From Parvibaculum sp. (GTDB taxonomy: Bacteria; Pseudomonadota; Alphaproteobacteria; Parvibaculales; Parvibaculaceae): 64,000 bases of DNA. The stretch spans positions 1,935 to 65,934 of the forward strand of contig NZNS01000012.1 in the NCBI GenBank assembly GCA_002694985.1, written 5' to 3'. The notes under the pieces are model-generated. The model had not been told where the DNA came from, made no database searches, and saw only the letters and a program-made list of their open reading frames with translations. Position numbers and translations under genes: made by a program. Positions 38,098 through 47,341 of the stretch are shown piece after piece; positions within the stretch are counted from its first letter, which is position 1, and each line of letters opens with the position of its first letter.

Positions 38098-41000
38098 CTA
38101 ATTTTGCGGTGCAACAGGGGCCGGGCCCGTTTCGCTCTGAGGAGAAACGAGAGTTTCCGCTCCTTCTTCCGCTGCCGTCGGCGCATTCGGCAACGAAGGC
38201 ACAACCTTCGAGGGCGCCGACTTGCCCTTTGGTAAAACCGGTTTCTGCGACTCGGACGGCATATTCTCCCCAAACTCGAAAATGCGGCGCAGGAAGCCCG
38301 GTGCAATCGCCGATAGCGGATTCACGACCACGGTGGGATCGTCTGTTTGCCCACGCACGCTATAAGTAATGGCAAATATCCCCTCGCCTTCGCGACCCAC
38401 AATGATCGGGCCTATCAGGGGAACATTTCCAAGAAAGGAATTGATCGTATATGCGGGGACGAGCGTTCCCTCCATGTCAATCTGGTCGCTGGCGCGGTCA
38501 ATCTGGCCTTCCATCGTGAGGCCAATGGCCGGGCCGGACATCCGGGCGTCATTCAAGCGAATACGGCTTTCCGTCATCGAGAATGGCACCTCAAGGCTCG
38601 TGAAGAGGATGCCGGCGCCGCGTAACGTATCGCCAATGCCGGTAAGGGAGCCCACGGTCAGAATATTCGCGAGAACCGGTGCATCCACGATCCGAAAATC
38701 CCCAATCGTCAACGTGCCGCTCAGCGGCGAGCCTGGCTTGCTGTCGTCATAAACACCCGTCACATCAAGAAGGCCACCCTGAATGCTTTGCGTGAAATCA
38801 AGCGCCCGGAAGATTGCGCCAGCGTTACCTGACGTCATTCTCAGGTGACGAGTGCTCTCCTCATCCTGAGCAATCTCGAATCTGATCGGCTTCCCCTCTT
38901 CGTCGGCCGCAGTCACATCCATCGACCAGAGTGCATTGTCGACCTCAACCATCTCCAGACGGACATTGTTGAACCTCGTGCCATGGTTGCCGACTGCTGT
39001 GCCGATGTCGGCGCGGAAAGCTGTCCGTCGCAGCGGGTCGGCGAGAGCGATATCCTCAAGCAAGATTGCGTCGCTCGTTTCACTCGCGCTTCCGGCCTCT
39101 TCGGGCAGCTCCTCACCGCCGGAAAGGAGACTGGCGAGCGCGTGCCGCGCATCGAAGCGCTGCCCGCGTATGCTCATTTCAAGCGCTGCGTTCTCGGCCG
39201 GACCAGCCTTGAAGCTGAAATCGTTGTCGGGGCCGAGCTTTACTGTTGGAAAATCAGCAGCGATCAGGCGTCCATCGGTGCCAATGGTGAAATTGCCGCT
39301 GACACTTATCCCCTCCCCGGTCAACACGAAGTCGGAAAGCCGATAGCCACCATCTTCCTGAATGAATACATCGAAATTTACCATTGCCGGCACTCCCGGC
39401 TCCTTACGCCAGGACGCATCGTCAAGTTTCGCGACCGCGTTCTTCAGATCCGCCTTCACCGAGGCCCGGTCGACATTGCTGCCATCGCCCATGATCGTCG
39501 CATCAACCACAGCAGGCCCGGAAACGAACTGGTCGAGTTTTAGCCCCATAGCGGAAAGGGCCTTGTCATCCACTTCACCGCGTAAACGGTAGACGGAACC
39601 CGGTGTAACCTCGGGACTGAAACTTTCCTTCCATTCGAGATTCATGCTCGCCGCATCGTTGAGAACGATGGGCCCGGTCGCGGTGAGTCCACTCCGGTTC
39701 ACCGTCATGTCGAGCGTACCGGCCGTCAACGAGAGGTTCTCGCGGATATTCGGGATCGAGGCATTTTCAATATGCGCCTTACCCGAGAAGTCTACCTGCT
39801 CCATCTGCACATGCTTTACGAGAGGCAGGGAAATCTCTCCTTCAAGCGTTCCGCTTCCTCCTACTTTCGCAGGATCGATCCCGAAATCGCTGATGAAGTG
39901 AAGAGGTTCATGGTCGAGCACACTGAGCACATCCGCAGTGGCGCCGGACGCCTTGAAAAAGATATGCCCGGGTGCTCCTTTCCGGCTCAGTTCGTCATTG
40001 TAAAAATGACCGTCGACGATCATGACATCGCCCTTGTTCTCCTGGCGGATAACGGCGGATGATACCCATGCATCGAAGCGATCGCCGAGGACAAGACCAC
40101 GGGCTTGAATTTCAACCATCGGAGGCAAGTCGCCGAGATAATGCATGGTCTGGCCGGAGGCGGTGAACTCGAACCGGATATTTTCGTCGGACAAAGGGAT
40201 ATGATCCGCGGCATCGGCGATCATGCCGCCCGCAAGATCAATGTCGAAAGAGCCGCTGTCGACCGTGCCATCTACAAGATTTTTACCGACCCATTCGCGC
40301 GCGCCCTTAGCGAGCGGAAGCGGCCATATCGCTTTCAGTGCCTCGAAAGACATGGGCTCAATGCCGCCCTTGATTTTTACAAGAGGCGAGCGATCTGCAT
40401 TGGCGACTTTGCCTGCCAGCCGGATGCCGCCACTGCCCACGCTCACAAAGAGCTCCTCGATATCCGCACTCAAGGCATCGAAATCGATATCCGCCTTCAG
40501 CGTCGCTTTTTCGAGGTCGACAGGGCCGACAAAGAAATCGGGAACCTCGGTGTGAAGCTCGTCCGCGACAAGAGCGACCCGCGCCTTGAATATGTCGAGC
40601 CCCTTGCGAACCCGGTAATCCACAGTACCGCTCAGCGATGCCTCGTGCGGACCCGCCTTCACCATCAGCTTTTCCAGCTTCAGCCGCTGCAACAATCCAT
40701 CAATGGTGACTTCGCCCTCGGCCGCCTCAAGCGGGATAGTTGTATTCCAGGGCGCGGGAAGATCGATCTCGCCGGCCCCGGCGCGAACCGCGAGATGGCC
40801 AGAGCGCAACGCACCATCCCGACCGATACGCAACTCGCCGTCAGCGAAGAGCGGCGCATTGAAAATTCCATAGTCCGACAGCGAGGACGTTGTGCGCGCC
40901 AGGGCGGCTGGCACGAGATTGGAAATGCTCGCCTCGATATTTGCCTCATCGGCACCGGCGGACAATTCGCCGTTCATCTCAAGCGCCGCCATCGTATCCC

Positions 41001-41661
41001 CAATGGCTACTTTCGCATGAAGAACGCCTGCAAGACCGCCGCCACCCTTGTAAATGATGAGGTTCGCGTCCGGCGCTTCGAATGTGAGAGCGTTCACTTC
41101 ATCGACGAAGCGAAGGTTGGCATTCCGTATACCAAAGCGCGACAGATAGCCGAGCGGCGAGGAGGTGTCGCCTTCCGAAATAAGGGCTTCGAGCATTGGA
41201 CCGACAAGGGAAGGCGTGTCGGGATCGGGGGTGTCGCTGTCGGATCCGGCCAACGCCAATGTTATACCCGTATCCGGACGGCGGAGAACGGTGGCGCGCA
41301 CACCGAACAGTTCGACACCTTTAGGCGCCAGTGTGCCACGGAGGAGCGCGGGCATGCTTACATCGAAGGCAACCTCTGGCACCCCGGCAACGCGGTTTCC
41401 GTCGGCGCCAGTGAGACGCACATCGCGGAGCCGAAGCGAGAGTTCCCTGTCTTCCGCCGACCAGATCAGAACCGTGTCGCCAATGTCGAGCGCGCCGCCC
41501 TGAAGCTCGGGGGCCGCCGTGTCCTCGATTATCTGGCTGAGAAGGGAAAGGGAGACGGGACCGGAGGAAAGCTGCCAGGCGAGAACGGCAAAAAGCGTGG
41601 CCGTCACGGCCACGGCGACACCCAACACTTCCAACAAGATCTTGCTACTTCGACGGATCAA
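38098..41661 (-). CDS. AsmA-like/DUF3971 envelope protein (YhdP family)
   Basis: A 1187-residue protein with one N-terminal membrane helix (about residues 9-30) followed by a very long beta-rich periplasmic region. The DUF3971 part is about 230-530, and the AsmA C-terminal region is near 900-1120, with GLLDVTGVYDDSKPGSPLSG and RGAGILFTSLEVPFSM. A Pro/Glu/Ser-rich tail ends it. AsmA/YhdP proteins are thought to bridge inner and outer membranes and carry phospholipid. It diverges from bcp across 228 bp. Confidence 0.85.
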   Translation of the reverse strand: MIRRSSKILLEVLGVAVAVTATLFAVLAWQLSSGPVSLSLLSQIIEDTAAPELQGGALDIGDTVLIWSAEDRELSLRLRDVRLTGADGNRVAGVPEVAFDVSMPALLRGTLAPKGVELFGVRATVLRRPDTGITLALAGSDSDTPDPDTPSLVGPMLEALISEGDTSSPLGYLSRFGIRNANLRFVDEVNALTFEAPDANLIIYKGGGGLAGVLHAKVAIGDTMAALEMNGELSAGADEANIEASISNLVPAALARTTSSLSDYGIFNAPLFADGELRIGRDGALRSGHLAVRAGAGEIDLPAPWNTTIPLEAAEGEVTIDGLLQRLKLEKLMVKAGPHEASLSGTVDYRVRKGLDIFKARVALVADELHTEVPDFFVGPVDLEKATLKADIDFDALSADIEELFVSVGSGGIRLAGKVANADRSPLVKIKGGIEPMSFEALKAIWPLPLAKGAREWVGKNLVDGTVDSGSFDIDLAGGMIADAADHIPLSDENIRFEFTASGQTMHYLGDLPPMVEIQARGLVLGDRFDAWVSSAVIRQENKGDVMIVDGHFYNDELSRKGAPGHIFFKASGATADVLSVLDHEPLHFISDFGIDPAKVGGSGTLEGEISLPLVKHVQMEQVDFSGKAHIENASIPNIRENLSLTAGTLDMTVNRSGLTATGPIVLNDAASMNLEWKESFSPEVTPGSVYRLRGEVDDKALSAMGLKLDQFVSGPAVVDATIMGDGSNVDRASVKADLKNAVAKLDDASWRKEPGVPAMVNFDVFIQEDGGYRLSDFVLTGEGISVSGNFTIGTDGRLIAADFPTVKLGPDNDFSFKAGPAENAALEMSIRGQRFDARHALASLLSGGEELPEEAGSASETSDAILLEDIALADPLRRTAFRADIGTAVGNHGTRFNNVRLEMVEVDNALWSMDVTAADEEGKPIRFEIAQDEESTRHLRMTSGNAGAIFRALDFTQSIQGGLLDVTGVYDDSKPGSPLSGTLTIGDFRIVDAPVLANILTVGSLTGIGDTLRGAGILFTSLEVPFSMTESRIRLNDARMSGPAIGLTMEGQIDRASDQIDMEGTLVPAYTINSFLGNVPLIGPIIVGREGEGIFAITYSVRGQTDDPTVVVNPLSAIAPGFLRRIFEFGENMPSESQKPVLPKGKSAPSKVVPSLPNAPTAAEEGAETLVSPQSETGPAPVAPQN

Positions 41662-41889
41662 GAAAGCCTGCTGCTCCTCTCGCTTGCCACGCTATGAAAA
41701 TCGCATAATTGAGGCGAAAGCGAGTCAGGAGGTTTTATCCCCTCCTCCCGGCGAAGTCTGCTTTTTTGCCAGCAGGTACCCCGCATTTCATAAAGTGAGG
41801 CTTAACGCGCTGGCCAGGCGAAAGGCGAACGACCATATTGAGCCGCCCAGAGACGCGCGGGCAGATAAACGGCAACAGGAGGCATGGAA

Positions 41890-42471
41890 ATGGCGAAGGT
41901 AGCGACCCCGAAAACCCCAACGACAGCAACAAAGGCCAAGCCTGCTGCCCGGAAGCCTGCGACGAAAAAACCTGCAGCCAAGCCCAAAACCAAACCGGCC
42001 GATGCCGGCCTCCCGCAGGTGGGTAGCAAGGCACCGGCCTTTTCCCTTCCCGCCGACGATGGTTCCACCGTTTCGCTGAAATCTCTCGCGGGCAAAAAGG
42101 CCGTTCTCTACTTCTATCCGAAAGACGATACCCCCGGTTGCACGACCGAAGGCATTGCCTTCAGCGCGCTCAAAAAGAAGTTCGACGCGGCCAATACGGT
42201 CGTGCTCGGCATCTCGAAGGACACGATCGAGAAGCACTGCAAGTTTCGCGACAAGCACAACCTGACCGTCAGGCTGCTTTCGGACGAGGACGGCAAGATG
42301 CTCGAAGCCTATGGAGTCTGGGCCGAGAAGAGCCTCTATGGCCGCAAGTTCATGGGGATCAACCGCACCACTTTCCTGATCGACGAGAAAGGCGTGATCC
42401 GGCAGGTCTGGCCGAAGGTCAAAGTGAACGGTCATGCCGAAGAAGTGCTGACGGCGGCGAAAGGTATATAA
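41890..42471 (+). CDS. bcp: Thioredoxin-dependent peroxiredoxin, Bcp/PrxQ type, with basic N-terminal extension
   Basis: Reduces hydroperoxides. The 193-residue protein has a Lys/Ala/Pro-rich extension of about 38 residues, then the thioredoxin fold with the peroxidatic Cys84 in YPKDDTPGCTTEG. The second Cys of E. coli-type Bcp, five residues later, is Ile here; Cys117 in IEKHCKFRDK is the likely resolving Cys. ATG 41890 is chosen because AGGAGG lies seven bases before it, while ATG 41884 is only one base from it. The DUF455 gene follows after 6 bp. Confidence 0.92.
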   Translation: MAKVATPKTPTTATKAKPAARKPATKKPAAKPKTKPADAGLPQVGSKAPAFSLPADDGSTVSLKSLAGKKAVLYFYPKDDTPGCTTEGIAFSALKKKFDAANTVVLGISKDTIEKHCKFRDKHNLTVRLLSDEDGKMLEAYGVWAEKSLYGRKFMGINRTTFLIDEKGVIRQVWPKVKVNGHAEEVLTAAKGI

Positions 42472-42477
42472 GCGGCG

Positions 42478-43278
42478 ATGAAGGAAACGGGATCTCTTGC
42501 GCAAGCCGCGCGCGACGTCCTGCTCTGCGGCGACGCGCGCGCAAAAGCGGCTCTGGCGCGCGAGGTTGCCGCGAAATGGCGGGCAGGCGGCCTCGAAGCC
42601 GACGGTGCCGTGGCAATGCCGGAACGGCCGAACCGGCCTGAAAAGCCGGAGCTTCTTCTTCCCCGCGACATGCCGCGCCGCAGCTTCAAGGGCGAACGGG
42701 GCCGCATCGCCCTGCTCCATTCAATTGCACATATCGAACTCAACGCGATCGACCTCGCCTTTGACATGGCGGGCCGGTTCCAGCAAGCGGACCTGCCGCG
42801 CTCGTTCTTCGACGACTGGATCGGCGTCGGTGACGACGAGGCACGTCACTTCACGATGCTCGAAGAGCGGCTGACCGCCCTTGGCGCGCGCTATGGCGAC
42901 CTGCCCGCCCATGACGGGCTATGGCAGGCAGCCGAGGGGACGGCCCACGATCTGCTCGCACGTCTGGCGGTCGTACCGATGGTGCTGGAAGCGCGGGGCC
43001 TCGATGTTACCCCCGCCATGATCGAACGGCTCACCCGCGCCGGGGACAAGGCAAGCGCGGACGTGCTCGATACGATCTATACGGAAGAACAACGTCATGT
43101 CGCTGCGGGCGCGCGGTGGTTCCACCATGTCTGCGCAGCGCGCGGTATGGAGCCCCGGCAAACCTTCCATGTGCTTGTGAAGCGGCACTTCCGCGGCGCG
43201 CTGAAACCGCCCTTCAATGCCCAGGCACGCAGTGCGGCGGGACTCGAGCCCGATTTCTACGAGCCTCTGGCCGGATGA
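42478..43278 (+). CDS. DUF455 ferritin-like protein
   Basis: A 266-residue helical protein of the DUF455 family. Di-iron-type ligand motifs of ferritin-like proteins are visible: IAHIELNAIDLAFD, GDDEARHFTML, VLEARGLDVT and YTEEQRHVAAGARW. The function is not established; some relatives resemble the tRNA hydroxylase MiaE. It follows bcp with a 6-bp gap and is probably in one unit with it. Confidence 0.85.
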   Translation: MKETGSLAQAARDVLLCGDARAKAALAREVAAKWRAGGLEADGAVAMPERPNRPEKPELLLPRDMPRRSFKGERGRIALLHSIAHIELNAIDLAFDMAGRFQQADLPRSFFDDWIGVGDDEARHFTMLEERLTALGARYGDLPAHDGLWQAAEGTAHDLLARLAVVPMVLEARGLDVTPAMIERLTRAGDKASADVLDTIYTEEQRHVAAGARWFHHVCAARGMEPRQTFHVLVKRHFRGALKPPFNAQARSAAGLEPDFYEPLAG

Positions 43279-43427
43279 AGCCGATTTCGTTTGCCGCGCC
43301 TTTTTCTGCGATATGGTGAACTCAAATTAACCATTAACATCAAAACTCTACAGGCGTATGTTGTCAGTCTGTGCCAGATTGGGGTGGAGTAGGCACATAA
43401 CAATGGGGATCAAGGGCGTTGAGGGGC

Positions 43428-44798
43428 ATGCACCAGCGGCAGGGTTGGGCCAATAAACTTCGCAATTTTTTGCGTCATGTGTATGTGGAGCGGCAGATTT
43501 ATATCCGCAGCCACGGCCATGTGCAGTTCATTTCGTTGTCGCCGCTTACGCAGACCGCGTTTGCGGCGATTGCATTCGTGTTCCTGAGCTGGATCGCCTT
43601 CGCATCGGTGAACGTGGTCTTCAAGGAACAGATCATCGCGTCCAAGGACCAGCGTTACATCAAGATGCAGGGTGCCTATGAGGAGCGCCTGGCGCAGCTT
43701 CAGGGAGCCTATGACGAACTGAACGGGCAGCTGGTCATCACCGAAGAACGCTTTCTGGCGACGACGCGTCAGCTTGAGGAAAAGCACAAGCAGCTCGCCA
43801 CGCTGATGAGCCAGCGCCAGACCGCACGTTCGCAGCTCGAGACAATGCGCCGCCGCTACGCTGCCACCGTGAACGGCACGACGGCGGCAGCTGACGAAGG
43901 CAATACGGTTCTGATGCGGGTGGACAGCGCCACGGAAGGCCCCGACATCGCGCATATCACGGCCCGGCCGGCGCGCACCGCAGACCTCGAGCCGTTTGTC
44001 ATAGACAACGGCGAAGGCATTGATTTTGCTGACCTTGCCGGAAGCGTCGGGAGCGACAACCTGATCGTTTCCGCAATCGATACACGGCTTGCCCATCTCG
44101 ATACCGCGCAGCAGAGCCTCATCAACAATGTGGAAGAGGTGACGGACAGGCGGGTGCGCGAGCTGAAGTCCATCATCAGCATGACCAAGGTCGTAAACCC
44201 CGAGGAAATGCTGGAGCGGACGGCGGAGAATGGCGGCAACGCCCAGGGCGGCCCCTTCATCGACCTCGCAGATATCGAGGCGCTGGCCGGCGGAGACGAT
44301 GAAAGCGCCTTCGCAAAACAGCTTTTCCGGATAAGCCAGAACCTCAAGAAAATGGCCGATCTTGAGGATTCCATTGCGAAAATGCCTCTAGCCTCTCCAC
44401 TGGTGAACTACCGCAAGACAAGCAGCTATGGCTCCCGCCGCGATCCCTTCAATGGACGTATGGCTTTCCACTCCGGCGAAGACATGGCAGCCTCTTACGG
44501 AACCACAGTCTATGCACCTGCGACAGGCGTCGTAACCTATGCAGGCTGGAAGGGCGGCTATGGCCGGATCGTCGAAATCGACCATGGCAATGGCTTCCGC
44601 ACCCGTTACGGCCATCTTGGCAAGATATCGGTCAAGACTGGCCAGGAAATTGCATTCCGTGAAGTCCTAGGCAAAGTCGGGTCCTCTGGCCGCAGCAGCG
44701 GACCCCATCTTCACTACGAGGTCTGGTTCGACGGTATCGTTCGCAACCCCTCCAAGTTCATCGAGGCAGGGAATTATGTTTTCGCGAAGCAAGGATAA
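43428..44798 (+). CDS. M23-family peptidoglycan endopeptidase, membrane-anchored with coiled coil
   Basis: A 456-residue protein: short cytoplasmic start, one membrane helix near residues 41-62 (AFAAIAFVFLSWIAFASV), a coiled coil near 70-140, and a C-terminal LytM/M23 domain from about 330. Zinc ligands are in MAFHSGEDMAA (His and Asp) and SSGPHLHYEVWF. The domain should cut peptide cross-links. ATG 43428 follows GAGGGG; a TTG at 43419 is an alternative. Its 3' end overlaps the bactofilin gene by 23 bp, so the two products are likely partners in cell-shape control. Confidence 0.9.
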   Translation: MHQRQGWANKLRNFLRHVYVERQIYIRSHGHVQFISLSPLTQTAFAAIAFVFLSWIAFASVNVVFKEQIIASKDQRYIKMQGAYEERLAQLQGAYDELNGQLVITEERFLATTRQLEEKHKQLATLMSQRQTARSQLETMRRRYAATVNGTTAAADEGNTVLMRVDSATEGPDIAHITARPARTADLEPFVIDNGEGIDFADLAGSVGSDNLIVSAIDTRLAHLDTAQQSLINNVEEVTDRRVRELKSIISMTKVVNPEEMLERTAENGGNAQGGPFIDLADIEALAGGDDESAFAKQLFRISQNLKKMADLEDSIAKMPLASPLVNYRKTSSYGSRRDPFNGRMAFHSGEDMAASYGTTVYAPATGVVTYAGWKGGYGRIVEIDHGNGFRTRYGHLGKISVKTGQEIAFREVLGKVGSSGRSSGPHLHYEVWFDGIVRNPSKFIEAGNYVFAKQG

Positions 44799-45393
44799 AG
44801 ACACCGACACCAAGGCGGCCGCACCCGCACCAGCGGCCCTCGCAAGCGGGTCTGTCGGCAGGCGGCCCAACGCACGCACCGCGCCGTCGATCATCTCGAA
44901 CGACCTTGTGGTGCATGGCAATCTGACGGCCACCGGCGACATTCAGGTCGATGGTACGGTGGAAGGAGATATCCGCAGCCAGTCGCTGACAATTGGCGAA
45001 AAAGCGTCGATTACCGGCGAAGTCGTCGCCGATGACATCGTGATCCGCGGCCGCGTGATGGGCACGATCCGGGGACGGCGCGTTCAGCTCGCCTCGACCT
45101 GCCATGTCGAGGGCGACATCCTGCATGAGGCGCTGGCCGTGGAAACGGGCGCGTTCTTCGAGGGTGCCTGCCGCCATTCGGACGACCCGATCAGCCAGCA
45201 GTCGAGCTCGACCGCCCGCACGACACCCGCAGCGCGGCCCGCAACGCCCGCAGCACCCGCCCCGGCCCCCGCCCCCACGACGGCGAGCGGCAATGGCAAC
45301 GGCTCCACGCCCCGGCCGACCGCCGGCAATGACAGCCCGGTGGTCGTGAACGACGATGGCGGCGTTGTGGTGAAGCGGCCCGCCGCGCAGTAA
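44776..45393 (+). CDS. Bactofilin
   Basis: A 205-residue cytoskeletal protein. The central beta-helical DUF583 core runs about 38-130, with repeated short strands such as GDIQVDGTVEGDIRSQSLTI and VIRGRVMGTIRGRRVQLA. The N-terminus has a basic patch, and the C-terminus is a long Ala/Pro/Thr-rich tail. Bactofilins polymerise without nucleotide and position wall enzymes. It starts inside the M23 gene, a linkage seen in other stalked and budding alphaproteobacteria. Confidence 0.93.
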   Translation: MFSRSKDKDTDTKAAAPAPAALASGSVGRRPNARTAPSIISNDLVVHGNLTATGDIQVDGTVEGDIRSQSLTIGEKASITGEVVADDIVIRGRVMGTIRGRRVQLASTCHVEGDILHEALAVETGAFFEGACRHSDDPISQQSSSTARTTPAARPATPAAPAPAPAPTTASGNGNGSTPRPTAGNDSPVVVNDDGGVVVKRPAAQ

Positions 45394-45418
45394 AGCCGAC
45401 GAAATTCGAGGGGAAAAC

Positions 45419-45450
45419 GAGGCCGGAGACGCATGTCTTCGGCCTCTTTC
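45419..45450 (+). terminator. Terminator of the M23-bactofilin unit
   Basis: An 11-bp stem GAGGCCGGAGA/TCTTCGGCCTC with one G-T pair and loop CGCATG is followed by TTTC. It starts 25 bp after the bactofilin stop. Confidence 0.8.
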
Positions 45451-45505
45451 GTTGCCTGAACCCAAAATGGCGGAAAGCCTCGGGTTTTGCTCCGGGCCCA
45501 GCCGA

Positions 45506-45551
45506 CTGTCATCGAAACGTCATCAAACCGTCACAAAAGACGATCTTATTC
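45506..45551 (+). promoter_or_regulatory. Three-repeat Pho-box-like array with a -10-like element
   Basis: CTGTCAT, ACGTCAT and CCGTCAC start at 45506, 45517 and 45528, exactly 11 bp apart, as PhoB half-sites do. The -10-like CTTATT begins 10 bp after the last repeat, the spacing of PhoB promoters. It would drive a plus-strand transcript toward 45799 and antisense to prfB. Confidence 0.55.
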
Positions 45552-45709
45552 CCGCGCCGGGGATATGCGGCGGCACCCTGCCCGCCACCCGCAACCTGTC
45601 CCGCTACGGGAGAGGCACGCTCCTGTGTACATCACGATGTGATGGGAGATGTACCGGAACGGCACAGACGGTTAAGCACAAACGGCAGACCTGAAAGGAG
45701 ACGTCTCCA

Positions 45710-45799
45710 GTGCGCGAACGAGTCCGGAGCGATTTCGGCGGCCGGGAAAATGATAAAAAAGTAATCCCCGCGCGCGTGAAGCCCTGCCCCACGCCCTGA
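45710..45799 (+). CDS. Possible 29-aa small protein behind the Pho-box array
   Basis: A GTG-initiated frame starting MRERVRSDFGGRENDKKV has AAGGAG nine bases upstream and ends at TGA 45797-45799, directly before the prfB stop. It is basic and hydrophilic with no recognisable family. Only the ribosome binding site and the upstream promoter-like array support it. Confidence 0.3.
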   Translation: MRERVRSDFGGRENDKKVIPARVKPCPTP

Positions 45800-45800
45800 G

Positions 45801-46929
45801 TTAGTCGATATCCTCGACGGCTTCCGTGCCGCCCTTCACGCGCGCGGCGAGCGACGCGGCCATGAACTTGTCGAGGTCGCCGCCAAGGACGCCTTCCGTG
45901 TCGGAAGTCTCGACCCCGGTGCGCAGGTCCTTCACCATCTGATAGGGCTGAAGGACATAAGAGCGGATCTGGTGGCCCCAGCCGATATCCGTCTTGCTGG
46001 CGGCTTCGGCATTGGCCGCCTCCTCGCGCTTCTGCAGCTCGGCTTCATAGAGACGCGCGCGCAACATGTCCCATGCGGTGGCGCGGTTCTTGTGCTGCGA
46101 GCGCTCGTTCTGGCAGGAGACGACGATGCCGGTCGGGATATGGGTGATGCGGACCGCGCTGTCCGTCGTGTTGACGTGCTGGCCGCCCGCGCCGGAGGCA
46201 CGATAGGTATCGATGCGGCAATCGCTCTCGTTCACGTCGATGTCGATCTTGTCGTCAACCACCGGATAGACCCAGACGGAGGAGAAGCTGGTGTGGCGGC
46301 GCGCGGCGCTGTCATAGGGCGAGATGCGCACGAGCCGGTGGACGCCGGACTCCGTCTTCAGCCAGCCAAAGGCATTGTGGCCCTTGACGAGGATGGTGGC
46401 CGACTTGATGCCCGCCTCTTCGCCGTCATGGCGTTCCATCAGCTCGACCTTGAAGCCGCGGCGCTCCGCCCAGCGCGTATACATGCGCAGCAGCATCTGC
46501 GCCCAGTCCTGGCTTTCCGTGCCGCCCGCGCCCGCATGGACTTCGACATAGGTGTCGTTGGCATCGGCCTCGCCGGAGAGCAGCGTCTCGATCTCGGCCT
46601 CGGCGGCCTCGTCGCGCGCGGCCTTAAGCGCAGCCTCGGCCTCGGCGACGATGGCCTCGTCGCCCTCGGCCTCGCCCATTTCGATCAGTTCGAGATTGTC
46701 GTTGAGGGCGGCTTCAAGCTTGCGATAGCGGTTGATCGACTCTTCCAGGCGCGTGCGCTCGCGCATCAGGCCCTGGGCCTCTTCGGGATCGTTCCAGAAG
46801 TCGGGGTCTTCGGCTTTCGCCGTCAGCTCATCGAAACGTCTAAGGGCAGCATCCCAGTCAAAGATGCCTCCTCAGCAGTGCGAGCGACTGCTTGATTTCG
46901 TCGGCGAGGGTCTGCGTCTCGGCGCGCAT
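45801..46929 (-). CDS. prfB: Peptide chain release factor 2, programmed +1 frameshift
   Basis: Terminates translation at UGA and UAA. A first frame from ATG 46929 gives 23 codons ([23 protein letters not shown]) and reaches CTT TGA at 46863-46858. After a +1 shift it continues as [18 protein letters not shown] and runs to 45801, giving 375 residues in all. An AGGAGG three bases before CTT and the C after TGA complete the classical autoregulatory slip site. RF2 features include [14 protein letters not shown] in the anticodon-like region and [16 protein letters not shown]. Taking only the second frame from GTG/ATG would wrongly drop the first 54 residues. Confidence 0.96.
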
Positions 46930-47029
46930 GGCGTGAACTCTTCCCGGTATTTCGTGGCTCGGGCCGGATTCGGCCCGTTCGCTGGCGCGGAAAATAGGGG
47001 GGATGGGGGGTGGTGTAAAGGGAGAGAGA

Positions 47030-47341
47030 TCACTCATCGTCCAACATCACCCAGTCACGCCCCGAAACGATGCCCCAGTTACCGGCGGAGTTTGGACGCC
47101 TCCATTTAGGAACTTCCATTCTCTCGAGCTCCGCAAGAGCCACCTCAAAGCTTTCAGCGTTTCGCTCCTCTCCCTTCGCACCAATGGTAAATCCGTTTGA
47201 TCGCTTCAGGTGGGGAGTAAACTTTGAGCCGTCTTTGGCAACCGGAACAAGGATCGCGATTTTTGGCGTTTCCGACCTAGGTATTTTCCACCCGGCTGCA
47301 AGAGCATCACCTACCTCGCAGCCGGAAGTGACTCCCCCACA
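47030..47341 (-). pseudogene. C-terminal fragment of an unknown protein downstream of the DUF262 gene
   Basis: A minus-strand frame without any ATG, GTG or TTG near its 5' end reads ...GDALAAGWKIPRSETPKIAI..., SNGFTIGAKGEE, and VPKWRRPNSAGNWGIVSGRD before TGA at 47030-47032. Codon choice and composition look coding. The ending WRRPNxxGNWGIVSG is one I associate with hypothetical proteins of mobile regions, without a function. It overlaps the 3' end of the DUF262 gene in a different frame, so it is either a truncated gene or a tail separated from DUF262 by a one-base change. Confidence 0.5.

Larger units (their letters stand above)
45451..45800. other. Gap between convergent bactofilin and prfB genes
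   Basis: This 350-bp gap should need no promoter, yet it contains a Pho-box-like array (45506-45534), a nested inverted repeat GTACATC...GATGTAC with CATCAC/GTGATG inside (45627-45654), and a short frame behind AAGGAG (45710-45799). No known gene was found. Confidence 0.5.

Noticed and set aside
40105..41697. 530-residue plus-strand open frame
   Set aside because: Antisense to the AsmA-like gene; composition is typical of a shadow frame.
43327..43340. CtrA-like TTAACCATTAAC before the M23 gene
   Set aside because: The half-sites are separated by 3 bp, not the 7 bp of the TTAA-N7-TTAA consensus.
45627..45654. Inverted repeat GTACATC...GATGTAC as an operator
   Set aside because: Symmetry is real but spacing and sequence match no operator I know, so it is mentioned only with the gap.
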